Positions 12,201-16,981 of a stretch of DNA of 16,981 bases are shown here, one piece after another. The notes under the pieces are model-generated. The model ran no database searches. It was not told the DNA's origin and saw nothing but the letters and a program-made list of their open reading frames with translations. Position numbers and translations under genes: made by a program. The stretch is from JAVBMV01 sp031552145 (lineage in GTDB: Bacteria > Myxococcota > Myxococcia > Myxococcales > UBA5297). The stretch spans positions 1-16,981 of the forward strand of contig JAVBMV010000016.1 of assembly GCA_031552145.1 (NCBI GenBank). Reading direction: 5' to 3'. Every line of letters begins with the position of its first letter. The stretch's first letter is position 1.

Positions 12201-12307
12201 CCACCGGCCCGCTCCGCCGAAGAGTCTGCCCTGCTGGAAGCCGGCGCAAAGAGAATCAACGGCATCAGCGCGACGCCAGCTATCGATAGCAGATGAGACC
12301 TGGCCAT
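3278..12307 (-). CDS. Giant exported multi-domain protein: toroid repeats, CARDB, FN3/F5-8C, VWA, FG-GAP, C-terminal beta-solenoid
   Basis: This frame encodes 3009 residues. Signal peptide: MARSHLLSIAGVALMPLILF and on to about SSRA|D. Approximate domain order: residues 45-280, squalene-cyclase/prenyltransferase-like helical toroid with QRPNGGF (165-171) and two further DGSFG motifs near 213 and 253; 282-845, five CARDB-type Ig domains, several with ETNEDDN-like ends; 845-1055, an FN3 split by a discoidin (F5/8C)-like module; 1056-1372, a second FN3 split the same way; 1374-1469, FN3; 1469-1582, CARDB; about 1640-1860, VWA with MIDAS DISGS (Asp1657), Thr1728/1729 and ISDEG (Asp1750); 1876-2116, two CARDB-like domains; 2326-2530, five FG-GAP/VCBS repeats with Asp-rich calcium-type loops; about 2745-3009, a beta-solenoid-like domain resembling DUF7305/bactofilin-type folds. 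Extra cysteines near the C-terminus suit an exported protein. No C-terminal anchor or sorting motif is visible. Binding or adhesion at the cell surface or outside it is inferred from domain types; the ligand is unknown. Confidence 0.93.
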   Translation of the reverse strand: MARSHLLSIAGVALMPLILFAPASSRADSSAERAGGALLAGQLSDGRFATEPDLELLGTVEAVLAVEEVAPQRGLELDAARFYLSQARPRSLDLEMRRSMALCGDRAVVSTFGSTIAFAKGGPGASRDATAASVYEAIGFVEWLIRCDGDIAMLASAVDTLLKAQRPNGGFAVADNDPSIELSAMATIALARAARIFSLQSYVDAGARFLLSARRFDGSFGQGGVAETALAVIALSGSSLGRTEMEAGALNLEARQGPDGSFGSTRDTALAARALKRLSAELSISPVGNGPSAPLTIGVTGTVRVFVVNGGAKPAIARVGLYDENPFLGGHLVSTSTLIEMPARGVAEAVIAIAPDWVGPKSFIAWVDDTEQVFETNEDDNFRVLTLEAETPISLSVVSVHGVPEWLTLSTSASIRAVIGNAGSIEAQSVTVELYREEEGSVLTQYGTEVLAAIPAHGSESVDFLLGTLPYGRHDFIVRVVHQPGDPIEQDDIGRVTLEVRSSVDLHVPNAGIVLSSNPVLEGRRVEIRIRVENRGTEASPESRFEVYDGRPDGALIGEVTIPALAAGGSVLLGPVSFTPTGKTGWRTITVLLDPEQRVDELDEQNTFFGSYELTPQADLALLDADVAITPAVPEQEQVLTFTYRVRNLGSATANANVEVEAIAPDGALIPLSKWASSITAGGNLSRAVTLLAEKKGEYRFKAYLVDLAADQDIDSTNNRVERSITVVSSTRPDLVVDARVEPSEVAAGAPVSVRVAAGNRLGLAAISMLRAVIQREGEELLLGEERLSLEPGQQIDRTFPWDTNERVGAWKVIVEIDALQEVAETKEDNNRMELPLVVFATGELAPVDLVVTAEATNALRLDWTPGPGANASTVRGYRVYRDGVWINKPLNLAISGVASASSEYSLSYSADKGCDGAPGTYWRPLGADTTSWWMLTFPLSEISEVAFSFNAIPRDFDVELLGEDGQWQTLAERRGNAAATLKLALGVPRRATAMRYRHVSGSVYLREAAAYGSALVEGTSFIDAPLAPGRHFYVVRAEISNGGITVPSNEAEGTLGDRTPPPAPASLTATLSLGNRVTLSWPAVSDPQLAGYRLYRTGLHGASLGRFAGVVEGSAGAETLFDGAYNASDLGISGASGGYAVAKLEHDSRVSGVNLVLNEAAICTYAIDLSSDGKEWSTVQDRLEGREGRKTDRQILEPPVQARYVRLREARCSSGYFRYAELEVYVAERQVVSMASLGSTYSETLSPLERRTRDFGNAAASVRKMMTYRADPGIRGALLADRTSSETLMALPLDPDLLVTPPFYGIGYKLHLEADVGGGGIRFKNPAAIPLQTTTTLTDYLVFDGPVRYEVVAVDLNGNESVPTSASVDFTVPVIEAPRTLKVASKETYLQLTWITSSSPAALLDRYEIYRAGEADPIGWVDSTIYAWDDTSVSRGQSRCYEVEAVAHTGARSVRAGPVCAALVSDDLTIAGQFGINGLTVVPARPVLGRSASIVAVVRQLGREPIQARVGFFDGKPEVSGTLLGEVVIDVAGRGQAVAVLPWIPTGASGEHELFAVVDPLNEIAETNEANNRLSLKVDVNAAPTLQVSVGAVNSSAFSTVEASLAIRDSVGLAAMGIRPQDLTIFEDGVLAQIVSLIERSPDTTPSAIDLVFAFDISGSMTDEAQRVCELIDEIQWRVRVLGVDLKTTIYGIGGTLSSAPCLQRLATVKFNGALVAAHVEDWGPATTYLAEYHPWHPGAIRIVLPISDEGAYNGDNTDANDHQSIAEAIAACQAHDVHAYPIYSEINPGYFTPAVVASAQQLAAGTGGVAVAFPEGAGVADHIVSVVGKYVSEYLVTFLSPNPVRDGTVRQLEFDALWRGLEGVGFGQYTAPLGPGDLAVLWDNGSSVHFSPAQPNAGEAVAITARVANLGPAAVDGLVVRFFDGEPVHGALRAGNDAILSLPVGGVATVATTWIATSGRHQIHVVADPENLIVELDETNNVGVREVLVAGSDKGDLLIEPGSVRATPADPIVRREVTVEARIAAVDADFYDFPVTFFWGDPAQGGALIGTVQVAVLEEGQQKVVSMAVTAPPDARPYELWAVVDPMRAQLQETYENDRQKGLVDVRPDVRSITLVTDRSSYPAFADALVQLGVTSETPTEGSGTITLFTESGSGTRLATFDLTEFLSKTAAPGYRYRILATTAAQDGVENPLISAQIDFAAALAGLGRIGAELALDSLRVFEVDALTGALLEERPAFYGAGKLTWLAPGDLGLSRHFQIVFDEIGFGPFQPSAASAVPFPDALVAFEAGGEVHTLRAAESGWLDAPAFDADPPMNVIGAALADFNRDTLPDLVESNGVYSRTHLGSIGPSGSGFSGGVAWDALGGSALPWQTAEANGDRFVDLLRFDSPRLAMGLGLGDGMLLPYELEFSGAGSNVFAAADFDLDGKLDIVRAGSPLALYRGSVPGEFASAQTISGEPGVIAALAAADLDGDRLPDLVAATSSGLWSFRGVGGGTFQSPARLVAGAHRALSAVDTDGDGRIDLVALNASNELVRYGNSGGTIGSPELLAGNVSKLLGATSARRRATAQLGAATPGPGAGFQLLWPIGQAPAGEYRLVAEVAFADGGRGYAEAPVAIRPTLSPTIELRPAAPSYRTTDFVAVRARIANLRANIPITGLLRLTVTDPHGGVAYQEVKELATIPVDGEITVFGSFALEEGLPGIYRIDGELLDVEGETLALGRGPMVVLALEGVEEPDPDDDKIPTFHYAVCATNDLTIKSGAIIEGENGGLASVGANRALTVDGTATILGDAVCGGAAVARNQDALVSGTLYYGGTLTTQNNPRIGALVRVDPPPAPCACDFDLDAVLDAVRDQNDNALLEGKPFFANGRISLTNRAAAVLPGGSFYLESLSIQNESSLTVERGATAILYVRGNVSVQSQSTLGGSPANQSDMVLVSGVRTGSGTSLVITNRVEAALSIYAPYADLVFGNTHATLHGAIVGRNLLFQNNQRVVLTGQQQVSPPPMTCP

Positions 12308-12310
12308 GTA

Positions 12311-12318
12311 CCCTCCCC
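12311..12318 (-). promoter_or_regulatory. Shine-Dalgarno site that sets the start of the giant gene
   Basis: The minus strand reads GGGGAGGG a few bases before the ATG at 12307. The same frame stays open upstream to an ATG at 12508, which would add 67 residues. The added part has no secretion-like or domain-like character and lies over the AT-rich promoter-like stretch. The 12307 start instead begins exactly at a good signal peptide, so it is preferred. Confidence 0.75.
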
Positions 12319-12361
12319 AGTGGATTGGAATGAGGCGCCATGGGCTTTGGGGCTTCTGCCT

Positions 12362-12385
12362 TCGAGCCCACGGACTGTGGGTCGA
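12362..12385 (-). promoter_or_regulatory. Possible hairpin in the 5' leader of the giant gene
   Basis: The bases pair as TCGA/TCGA and CCCAC/GTGGG arms (9 pairs) with one bulged base at 12366 and a 5-base loop (12372-12376), about 55 bases before the start codon. No T-tract follows on the minus strand, so it is not a simple terminator. It could be a leader structure or an operator-like dyad, or chance in GC-rich DNA. Confidence 0.35.
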
Positions 12386-12399
12386 GGATACTGTCACAG

Positions 12400-12510
12400 G
12401 CCAAATGCGATGAATAGTGAAAAACGACACAATGCGTGAGATGGCGAATATGGGTCGATTTAGAGAGATTTTTTTCAGCAGCAGCGCAACACAACACCCA
12501 GTGCGCATGC
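12400..12510 (-). promoter_or_regulatory. AT-rich probable promoter region for the giant gene and RHS gene
   Basis: The stretch 12421-12480 has only 24 G+C in 60 bases, against 37 of 60 at 9481-9540 in the giant gene and 48 of 60 at 15541-15600 in the BatA gene. It lies upstream of a gene group that follows a separate operon and a palindromic element, so a promoter is expected here. No convincing pair of -35 and -10 boxes was found by eye (CATATT is a weak -10 candidate). The rest of the 12308-12677 gap holds the leader hairpin, the ribosome site and the palindromic repeat, and no gene. Confidence 0.4.
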
Positions 12511-12578
12511 ACAGATGTAGTCAGAGGCGCTGCTTGCTGCGCCCTTGGTCGATGATGCCCGAGGAATGACATTGGAAA

Positions 12579-12655
12579 CGTAGGGGCGACCGGCGGTCGC
12601 CCTTCTCCGCGCATGCGGATGCCGCACAAAGGGCGCGGCAAGCGGCGTCCCTACG
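12579..12655. repeat. Palindromic miniature repeat (REP- or MITE-like) between nagZ and the giant gene
   Basis: The element is bounded by the inverted ends CGTAGGG (12579-12585) and CCCTACG (12649-12655). Inside is a perfect 8-bp hairpin with a 3-base loop, GGGCGACC-GGC-GGTCGCCC (12584-12602). A second, weaker stem pairs GCCGC and GCGGC near 12621-12639. It has no coding capacity. Elements of the type TAGGGGCG...CGCCCCTA are familiar as dispersed repeats in many environmental genomes; that this one is multi-copy is inference from one copy. Lying 22 bases past the nagZ stop, it could also work as a transcript end or mRNA-stabilising structure, though no T-tract follows. Confidence 0.7.
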
Positions 12656-12677
12656 GATTGTCAACGCCGCGACGGCA

Positions 12678-13853
12678 TTACGCTTCGGTGGGATCGGCCA
12701 TCACGCCCTGCGAGAGGTGCGCGCTACTCGCCCCACCTTTGGCGATCGCCTCGAGGAGCAGGGCGGCGTGGCGCTGGTGCTCCTGCGACTCGAGGAGCCC
12801 GAGCCGCGCCACGGCCTCGGCGTCTCCCCGAGCCGGAATACAGAAACGCGCCTTCAGCGCGGCAATGCGCCGCGCCGCCTCGGTGACGCGCGCGGCAAAG
12901 GCCTCGGAGCGCTCGGCCTCGGCCCCCAGCGCTTCTATGACCTCCAACTGTCTCTCGGGGCGATGGCAGACGAGCAGCAAATCGACGCCCGCCGCCACGG
13001 CGAGGACCGCCGCCTCGCCCATGCTGTAGCGCTCGGAGATGGCGTTCATCTCCAGGTCGTCGCTGATGATGAGCCCAGCGAAGCCCAGCTCGTTGCGCAA
13101 GAGCCCTTCGAGCGCGCGGCGCGAGAAGGTGGCGGGCAGCGCCGGCCCCTTCCCTGGATCTGCATCGAGGGCATCGAAGCAGACGTGGGCGGTCATGATG
13201 GAGGCGAGTCCGGCGCGCGCGTAGGCGGCGAAGGGGGGCAGCTCGACGCCGCGCAGACGCTCCAGCGCGTGGCCAAGGCGCGGCAGCTCCTTGTGGCTGT
13301 CCTGCGCGGTGTCTCCGTGGCCGGGGAAATGCTTCCCGCAGGAGGCGACCCCCTCGGACTCGAGGCCGCGCGCCAACGCTATCCCCATGGCACCGACGAG
13401 CGCGGGCTCGGCGCCGAAGGAGCGATCGCCGATAACGGGATTCGCGGGGTTGGAGTCGACGTCGAGCACCGGCGCAAAATCGAGATCGAAACCCGAGGCA
13501 CGCACTTCGCGTCCCAAGAGCGAGCCCAGCTCGAAGGCGAGCGGCTCGGAGCCTGTGCGCCCTACCTCGCGCATGGGCGGCAGCAGCGTCATCGGCGCGT
13601 GGCGCAGCCGCGCGACGCGCCCCCCCTCTTGATCGACGCTCAGAATAAATGGGCGCCCCGCCTCGCGCCGAAGCGCCTCGCAGAGGCGCGCGACCTGCGC
13701 CGCGCTCTCGACGTTGCGCTTGAAGAGGATGGCGCCCGAGATGCCCGCGCCAATCAGGTCGGCGAGCGGCGCGGCCTCGGCGAGCGAGAGCCCCTGAAAC
13801 CCGACCATCACCAGCGATGCGGCCTCTCGTCTGACTTGCTCCATCCCCGTCAT
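12678..13853 (-). CDS. nagZ: Beta-N-acetylhexosaminidase, glycoside hydrolase family 3 (NagZ-type)
   Basis: The 391-residue protein matches NagZ, the cytoplasmic enzyme that removes terminal N-acetylglucosamine from 1,6-anhydro-muropeptides during peptidoglycan recycling. Visible family motifs are SVDQEGGRVARL (72-83), FDLDFAPVLDVDSNP, KHFPGHGDT (174-182) with DSH (185-187, the Asp-His acid/base pair), and IISDDLEM, where Asp265 is the expected nucleophile. No signal peptide is seen, as expected for a cytoplasmic enzyme. It is somewhat longer than the roughly 340-residue enterobacterial enzyme, the excess being an Ala-rich C-terminal tail. The start at 13853 is supported by a GGAG/AGGGG ribosome site. 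It begins 19 bases after the BatA gene stop, so it is likely co-transcribed with the DUF58 and BatA genes. That links an envelope-related VWA module with cell-wall turnover. Confidence 0.96.
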   Translation of the reverse strand: MTGMEQVRREAASLVMVGFQGLSLAEAAPLADLIGAGISGAILFKRNVESAAQVARLCEALRREAGRPFILSVDQEGGRVARLRHAPMTLLPPMREVGRTGSEPLAFELGSLLGREVRASGFDLDFAPVLDVDSNPANPVIGDRSFGAEPALVGAMGIALARGLESEGVASCGKHFPGHGDTAQDSHKELPRLGHALERLRGVELPPFAAYARAGLASIMTAHVCFDALDADPGKGPALPATFSRRALEGLLRNELGFAGLIISDDLEMNAISERYSMGEAAVLAVAAGVDLLLVCHRPERQLEVIEALGAEAERSEAFAARVTEAARRIAALKARFCIPARGDAEAVARLGLLESQEHQRHAALLLEAIAKGGASSAHLSQGVMADPTEA

Positions 13854-13872
13854 TGCCTACCCCTCTCCAGCG

Positions 13873-16014
13873 CTATCTCCTGGCGAGCAGCCCCTCGCAG
13901 AGGAAGAGCGCTACGGCTGCCATCAAGAGCGCGCTCCAGAGCGGGAAGCCCGCCTGCGCCTGCTCCGCCGTGTCTCCTTGTGTCTCCACTCGGCTTCCCT
14001 CGCCGAGCCAGGCCGTGAGCTCCTCGACCTCGACCCGCGCGAGGTCGCTCTCCGATGGCTCGACGTTTACCGCAAAGTTCAGCTCGGGGCGCTCCTGCGG
14101 CGCGCCGCCAGCGCGCGCGGTCACTGTGTAGAGCCCGGGCGCCGCTGTCTCGCTGAAGGCGAAATGGCCCGGCTCGCCAGGCACTTCGCTCGCCGAGCGC
14201 ACCTCGCGATCGGGGCGCCTCACCGAAAGAAGCTTCGTCCCTTCGGGGGGCACCAATCGCCGCTCCTCCCCCACCAGCACCTGCTCCAGCACGCGCTCGT
14301 CGAGCGCCCCCGCGAGCCAGGCGGAGAGGCGCTGCATCTCGGGCAAGAAGCTGGTGCGAATGGCGAAGTCGCTCCAGTCGCGATCGACGGTGGTGGCGAA
14401 GAGCGCGACGCGCCCCTTGCCGAGCTTTCGAGTGAGGAGCGCGGGCGCGCCATCGTCAAAGGAGGCCAGCGCCTGGACAGCGCCCTCGCCGCTCTCCCCC
14501 TGCCCCACTGGCGCGGGCGCGAAGAGGTAGTAGCGCCAGGTGCGCACCGAGAGCAGCCCCTCCCTCGCCTCGCCGGAGAAGACCTGGAAGGTGGGGTGGT
14601 CGAACTCTACCTGGGAAAAGCGAGCCGCGCGCTCATCGGCGCCCGGCTCGCCCCGGGTGGCGGCGGTCTTCAATACATGAAGTGGGCGGGGCGAAAGGCT
14701 GGCGAAGCGTTCGTTGAAGAGGTCGACGTCGATCTGATCACCCATCGAGATGAAGAGCCCGGCGCCGGCGCGGACGCGCGCCGCCAGCTCCGCCACTTTT
14801 GCCTCGCTCAGCTCTCTCACGTTGAGCAGCAGCACCACGTCGTAGCTCTCGAGCGACTCCGCCTCGCACCCCTGCGCGTCGACCACCTTCGGCACGACGC
14901 TGCTCCCGGGCGCGGTGAGCGCCGCCTCGACGAAGAAGACCTCGTCGAGCATGCGCGACGGGTGGGGCGCGCCGTCGACCACCAGCGCCCGCACCTCGCG
15001 CGGCACCGTCAGCGAAAAGTAGCGCTTGTCGTCGAGCGCCAGCGCGTCGCCCGCGAGCTCCAGGGCCCCAGAGAAGCTCCCGCCCACCGGGAACTTATAG
15101 GTGAGCGCCCGCGTCGCGCTGCCCCGCGCGGGCAGCTCGGCGAAGCTCTTGGCTACAACTTCGTTGCCCACGCGGAGTGAGATCGCCGCCTCGCCGATGG
15201 CCGCCTCGCCATGGTTGGCCAGAGTGGCGATGAACTGGTAGGCGCGCGCGCCCTGCCCCGGGGCCGGCTCCACGCGCAGACCCGTCACCGCGCTGTTGGG
15301 CAGCTCCTTGGCGCCCTTCGCCGCGTCGAGCAGCACCACCCTGGGGCGCACCTCTCCCTGCGGCGTCGAGATGGTCGGCGGCGGCTCGTCGAGCCTGATG
15401 GAGGCAGCCGTGAGGTCGGAGATGACGTAGAGCCGCTTCGCCGCCACGGGCGACTCGGAGAGCGCCTTGGAGGCGCGGGCGAGACAGCCATTGAGGCTCT
15501 GCGGAGCGAAGCGCTGCGCGGCGCGCTCGATGGCGTCGCGCACCGCGGCGCGGTCGAAGCCCGGCGCCAGCGGAGGGGGCGCCTTGGGGTCGCAGTCGAC
15601 GAAGGTGACCGGCTCCTCGGGCGTCAGCTCCTTGAGCGCCTCCATGGCCAGCTCGCGGCCGCGCGCGAGGAGGCTCTCGCCACCCTGCTCGTAGCTCATC
15701 GAGAGCGACGTATCGAGGAGAATCGCCGTCGCGGCGGGCCCCTCCGGCGCGGTCGTCTCGGGCGCGCGCTGCCGCAGCGGCCGGGCCAGCGCCAGCGGAA
15801 TCGCTATGAGTATCAACGTCCTCGCGGCGAAGAGCAGGATGCGTCGAAGGCGAAGCCTGCGCGCCGTCTTTCGACGCGAGCGCAGGATGAAGTCGATGGC
15901 CGCGAACTCGATCGGCCTCGCGCGGCGCCGGTTGAAGAGATGGATGAGGAGCGGCAGCAGCGCCAGCGCGGCGCCCCAGGCGAGCAGGGGGTTCAAGAAG
16001 GAGAGCGCGCTCAT
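13873..16014 (-). CDS. BatA-like membrane protein with von Willebrand A domain
   Basis: The 713-residue protein opens with the aerotolerance-regulator N-terminal (BatA) motif: a membrane segment at about 8-26, then LFNRRRARPIEFAAIDF. A second membrane segment lies at about 58-77. A VWA domain follows with MIDAS DTSLS (Asp101-Ser105) and a later VISD (Asp200). A CARDB-like beta region comes at about 265-370. A region at about 385-560 (ALVVDG, YDVVLLLNV, GAGLFISMGDQ, GRVALFATTVDRDWSDF) resembles the glutamine-amidotransferase-like fold found in long BatA/VWA proteins. A last membrane segment lies at about 690-711. The start is the ATG at 16014, overlapping the DUF58 stop as ATGA, with AGGGAG 8 bases upstream. 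Such proteins usually work with DUF58 and MoxR ATPases in envelope or stress functions; the exact role is unknown. The gene is distinctly GC-rich. Confidence 0.92.
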   Translation of the reverse strand: MSALSFLNPLLAWGAALALLPLLIHLFNRRRARPIEFAAIDFILRSRRKTARRLRLRRILLFAARTLILIAIPLALARPLRQRAPETTAPEGPAATAILLDTSLSMSYEQGGESLLARGRELAMEALKELTPEEPVTFVDCDPKAPPPLAPGFDRAAVRDAIERAAQRFAPQSLNGCLARASKALSESPVAAKRLYVISDLTAASIRLDEPPPTISTPQGEVRPRVVLLDAAKGAKELPNSAVTGLRVEPAPGQGARAYQFIATLANHGEAAIGEAAISLRVGNEVVAKSFAELPARGSATRALTYKFPVGGSFSGALELAGDALALDDKRYFSLTVPREVRALVVDGAPHPSRMLDEVFFVEAALTAPGSSVVPKVVDAQGCEAESLESYDVVLLLNVRELSEAKVAELAARVRAGAGLFISMGDQIDVDLFNERFASLSPRPLHVLKTAATRGEPGADERAARFSQVEFDHPTFQVFSGEAREGLLSVRTWRYYLFAPAPVGQGESGEGAVQALASFDDGAPALLTRKLGKGRVALFATTVDRDWSDFAIRTSFLPEMQRLSAWLAGALDERVLEQVLVGEERRLVPPEGTKLLSVRRPDREVRSASEVPGEPGHFAFSETAAPGLYTVTARAGGAPQERPELNFAVNVEPSESDLARVEVEELTAWLGEGSRVETQGDTAEQAQAGFPLWSALLMAAVALFLCEGLLARR

Positions 16015-16889
16015 CGCGTCTGCTCCCTGCGCGCCAGGAAGCGAAGCAAGAGCCGGTCGAGCGGCTCGTCGCAACGCACCAGCTCATAGTCGCAGTCGCG
16101 CTCGGCGCAGGTGCGGCGCGCGCCCTCCACGAAGTCGCGCAGCTGCTCTAGGTAGCTCTCGCGGATCTCGCGGGGGTTGGCCTGCGCCGCGCGCTCGTCC
16201 TCCATCGAGGTGAAGAGCGTGTTCTCCTGATAGGGGAAGTCGAGCTCCGCCGGATCGAGAACGTGGAATACGGAGATCTCGTTCTTGCGCACCCGAAGCT
16301 GCAAGAGCTTCTCGAGCGCCGCGGGCGCCGGATCGAAGAGATCGGTGATGTAGAAGAGGGCGGCGCGGCGCCCCGCCCGCTCCGAGAGCAGCTCCGCCGC
16401 CGCCCCGAGGTTGGTCGCGCCCGAGGGCTTGCATCCCTCCAGCACATGGAGCAGCGCTTGCAGATGGCCCGCCGCGGCGCGCGGCGGCACATAGTCGGCC
16501 CCGCCCTCTTTCAGCAGCAGCAGCCCCACCGCGTCCTGCTGCCGGATAAGCAGCCACGCCAGCGCCGCCGCCAGCGTCGCGCCCACCTGAAATTTGTTCA
16601 GGGGGCCCGAACCGAAGCGCATCGAGGCCGAGGCGTCGAGCGCGATGAAGGCGCGCAGGTTGGTCTCGTGCTCGAACCGCTTCACATAGTACTTGTCGAG
16701 CTTGCCGTAGGCCTTCCAGTCGATGTGCCGTATCTCATCGCCCGGCGCGTACTCCTTGTGTTCGGCGAACTCCACCGACTGCCCCTGATGGGGGCTCTTG
16801 TGCATCCCCGAGAGCACACCCTCCACCACCGCGCGGGCGCGCAGCTTCACGGTCGAGAGGCGGGCGAGGGCCTGTGGGTCTAGGAGCAT
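16011..16889 (-). CDS. DUF58 domain protein (MoxR-associated, VWA-like)
   Basis: The 292-residue protein carries the full DUF58 signature: GQSVEFAEHKEYAPGD (36-51), IDWKAYGKLDKYYVKRFE (56-73) and a MIDAS-like DASAS (85-89). The C-terminal half has the VWA-like pattern FYITDLFDP. It has no membrane segment or signal peptide, so it should be cytoplasmic. DUF58 proteins are commonly encoded beside MoxR-type AAA+ ATPases and BatA/VWA membrane proteins and are thought to act with them as a chaperone-like or envelope-maintenance unit. Here the BatA gene follows with a 4-base overlap; a MoxR gene would be expected to the right, outside the window. The ATG at 16889 is chosen because the family's usual N-terminus begins there. 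A TTG at 16916 would add nine residues, and neither start has a clear ribosome site. Confidence 0.94.
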   Translation of the reverse strand: MLLDPQALARLSTVKLRARAVVEGVLSGMHKSPHQGQSVEFAEHKEYAPGDEIRHIDWKAYGKLDKYYVKRFEHETNLRAFIALDASASMRFGSGPLNKFQVGATLAAALAWLLIRQQDAVGLLLLKEGGADYVPPRAAAGHLQALLHVLEGCKPSGATNLGAAAELLSERAGRRAALFYITDLFDPAPAALEKLLQLRVRKNEISVFHVLDPAELDFPYQENTLFTSMEDERAAQANPREIRESYLEQLRDFVEGARRTCAERDCDYELVRCDEPLDRLLLRFLARREQTR

Positions 16890-16927
16890 GGCGCGCGAGG
16901 ATAGGCAGCGGGCCAATGGGGGGCTAC

Positions 16928-16968
16928 AAAAAAGAGCGGCCGGGCCTCTCGATGAGACCCCGCCCGGC
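16928..16968 (-). terminator. Rho-independent-type terminator for an upstream gene
   Basis: On the minus strand a GCCGGGC/GCCCGGC stem (16962-16968 with 16939-16945) encloses an inner TCTC/GAGA stem with a 3-base loop. It is followed by CGCTC and six T residues (16928-16933). The inner part contains an uneven internal loop. In the plus direction there is no T-tract, so it acts on leftward transcription coming from beyond the right edge. It ends only 38 bases before the DUF58 ATG. It could be a full terminator, with a promoter for DUF58 squeezed in after or inside it, or a leaky attenuator inside a longer operon. Confidence 0.7.
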
Positions 16969-16981
16969 GCGCCCCCCCGCC

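Noticed and set aside
1..12307. A Tc-toxin (TcB/TcC) locus
   Set aside because: FG-GAP repeats and RHS are both present, but there is no TcA-like protein or SpvB domain, and both proteins have Sec signal peptides; the resemblance is only partial.
12308..12508. A 67-residue N-terminal extension of the giant protein
   Set aside because: A strong ribosome site and signal peptide mark the start at 12307; the extension covers the probable promoter region.
12526..12543. A GGCGC/GCGCC dyad as a nagZ terminator
   Set aside because: It has only five pairs and no T-tract after it on the minus strand.
13978..15180. A 400-codon open frame on the plus strand
   Set aside because: It is antisense to the BatA/VWA gene, which has well-supported motifs in its own frame.
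16015..16074. A 20-residue N-terminal extension of the BatA protein
   Set aside because: The ATGA overlap with AGGGAG upstream, and the family N-terminus beginning MSALSFLNPL, favour the start at 16014.
1..16981. tRNA, rRNA, CRISPR array, transposase or integrase
   Set aside because: None was seen by reading both strands; no regular repeat-spacer pattern or recombinase motif is present.

Overview
The window is high-GC DNA in which every supported gene lies on the minus strand. It reads from right to left as two gene groups separated by a 370-base AT-richer gap. The envelope-type gene set, the large secreted multi-domain and RHS proteins, and the GC content suggest a myxobacterial or other deltaproteobacterial-type Gram-negative bacterium (Myxococcota or a relative). 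That placement is inference; no rRNA or taxonomic marker gene is present.

Right group (12678-16889). Three tightly packed genes encode, in transcription order, a DUF58 protein, a BatA/VWA membrane protein and a NagZ-type beta-N-acetylhexosaminidase. The first two overlap by four bases (ATGA) and the third starts 19 bases after the second ends, so they look like one translationally coupled unit. DUF58 plus BatA/VWA is the usual partner set of a MoxR-type AAA+ ATPase, which would be expected beyond the right edge. A hairpin with a T-tract sits just upstream of the DUF58 start, so how these genes are transcribed is a real question.

Gap (12308-12677). This holds a small palindromic repeat-like element just after nagZ, then an AT-rich stretch that probably carries the promoter of the left group, then a leader with a possible hairpin. 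No gene is supported in it.

Left group (1-12307). A secreted protein of 3009 residues is followed after 39 bases by a secreted RHS/YD-repeat protein that runs off the left edge, with at least 1079 residues visible. The giant protein carries, in order, a squalene-cyclase/prenyltransferase-like helical toroid, five CARDB-type domains, two FN3 domains that each appear to be interrupted by a discoidin (F5/8C)-like module, another FN3, more CARDB, a von Willebrand A domain with an intact MIDAS, more CARDB, an FG-GAP/VCBS repeat block and a C-terminal beta-solenoid-like domain. The RHS protein has a signal peptide, a charged helical region, a transglutaminase-like domain lacking the catalytic cysteine, a long linker region, a Gly/Cys-rich hinge, a DUF6531 domain and the start of the RHS repeats. 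The two genes are probably one operon making an exported surface or extracellular pair. This pair is the most unusual content of the window.

No tRNA, rRNA, CRISPR array, transposase or integrase was seen.
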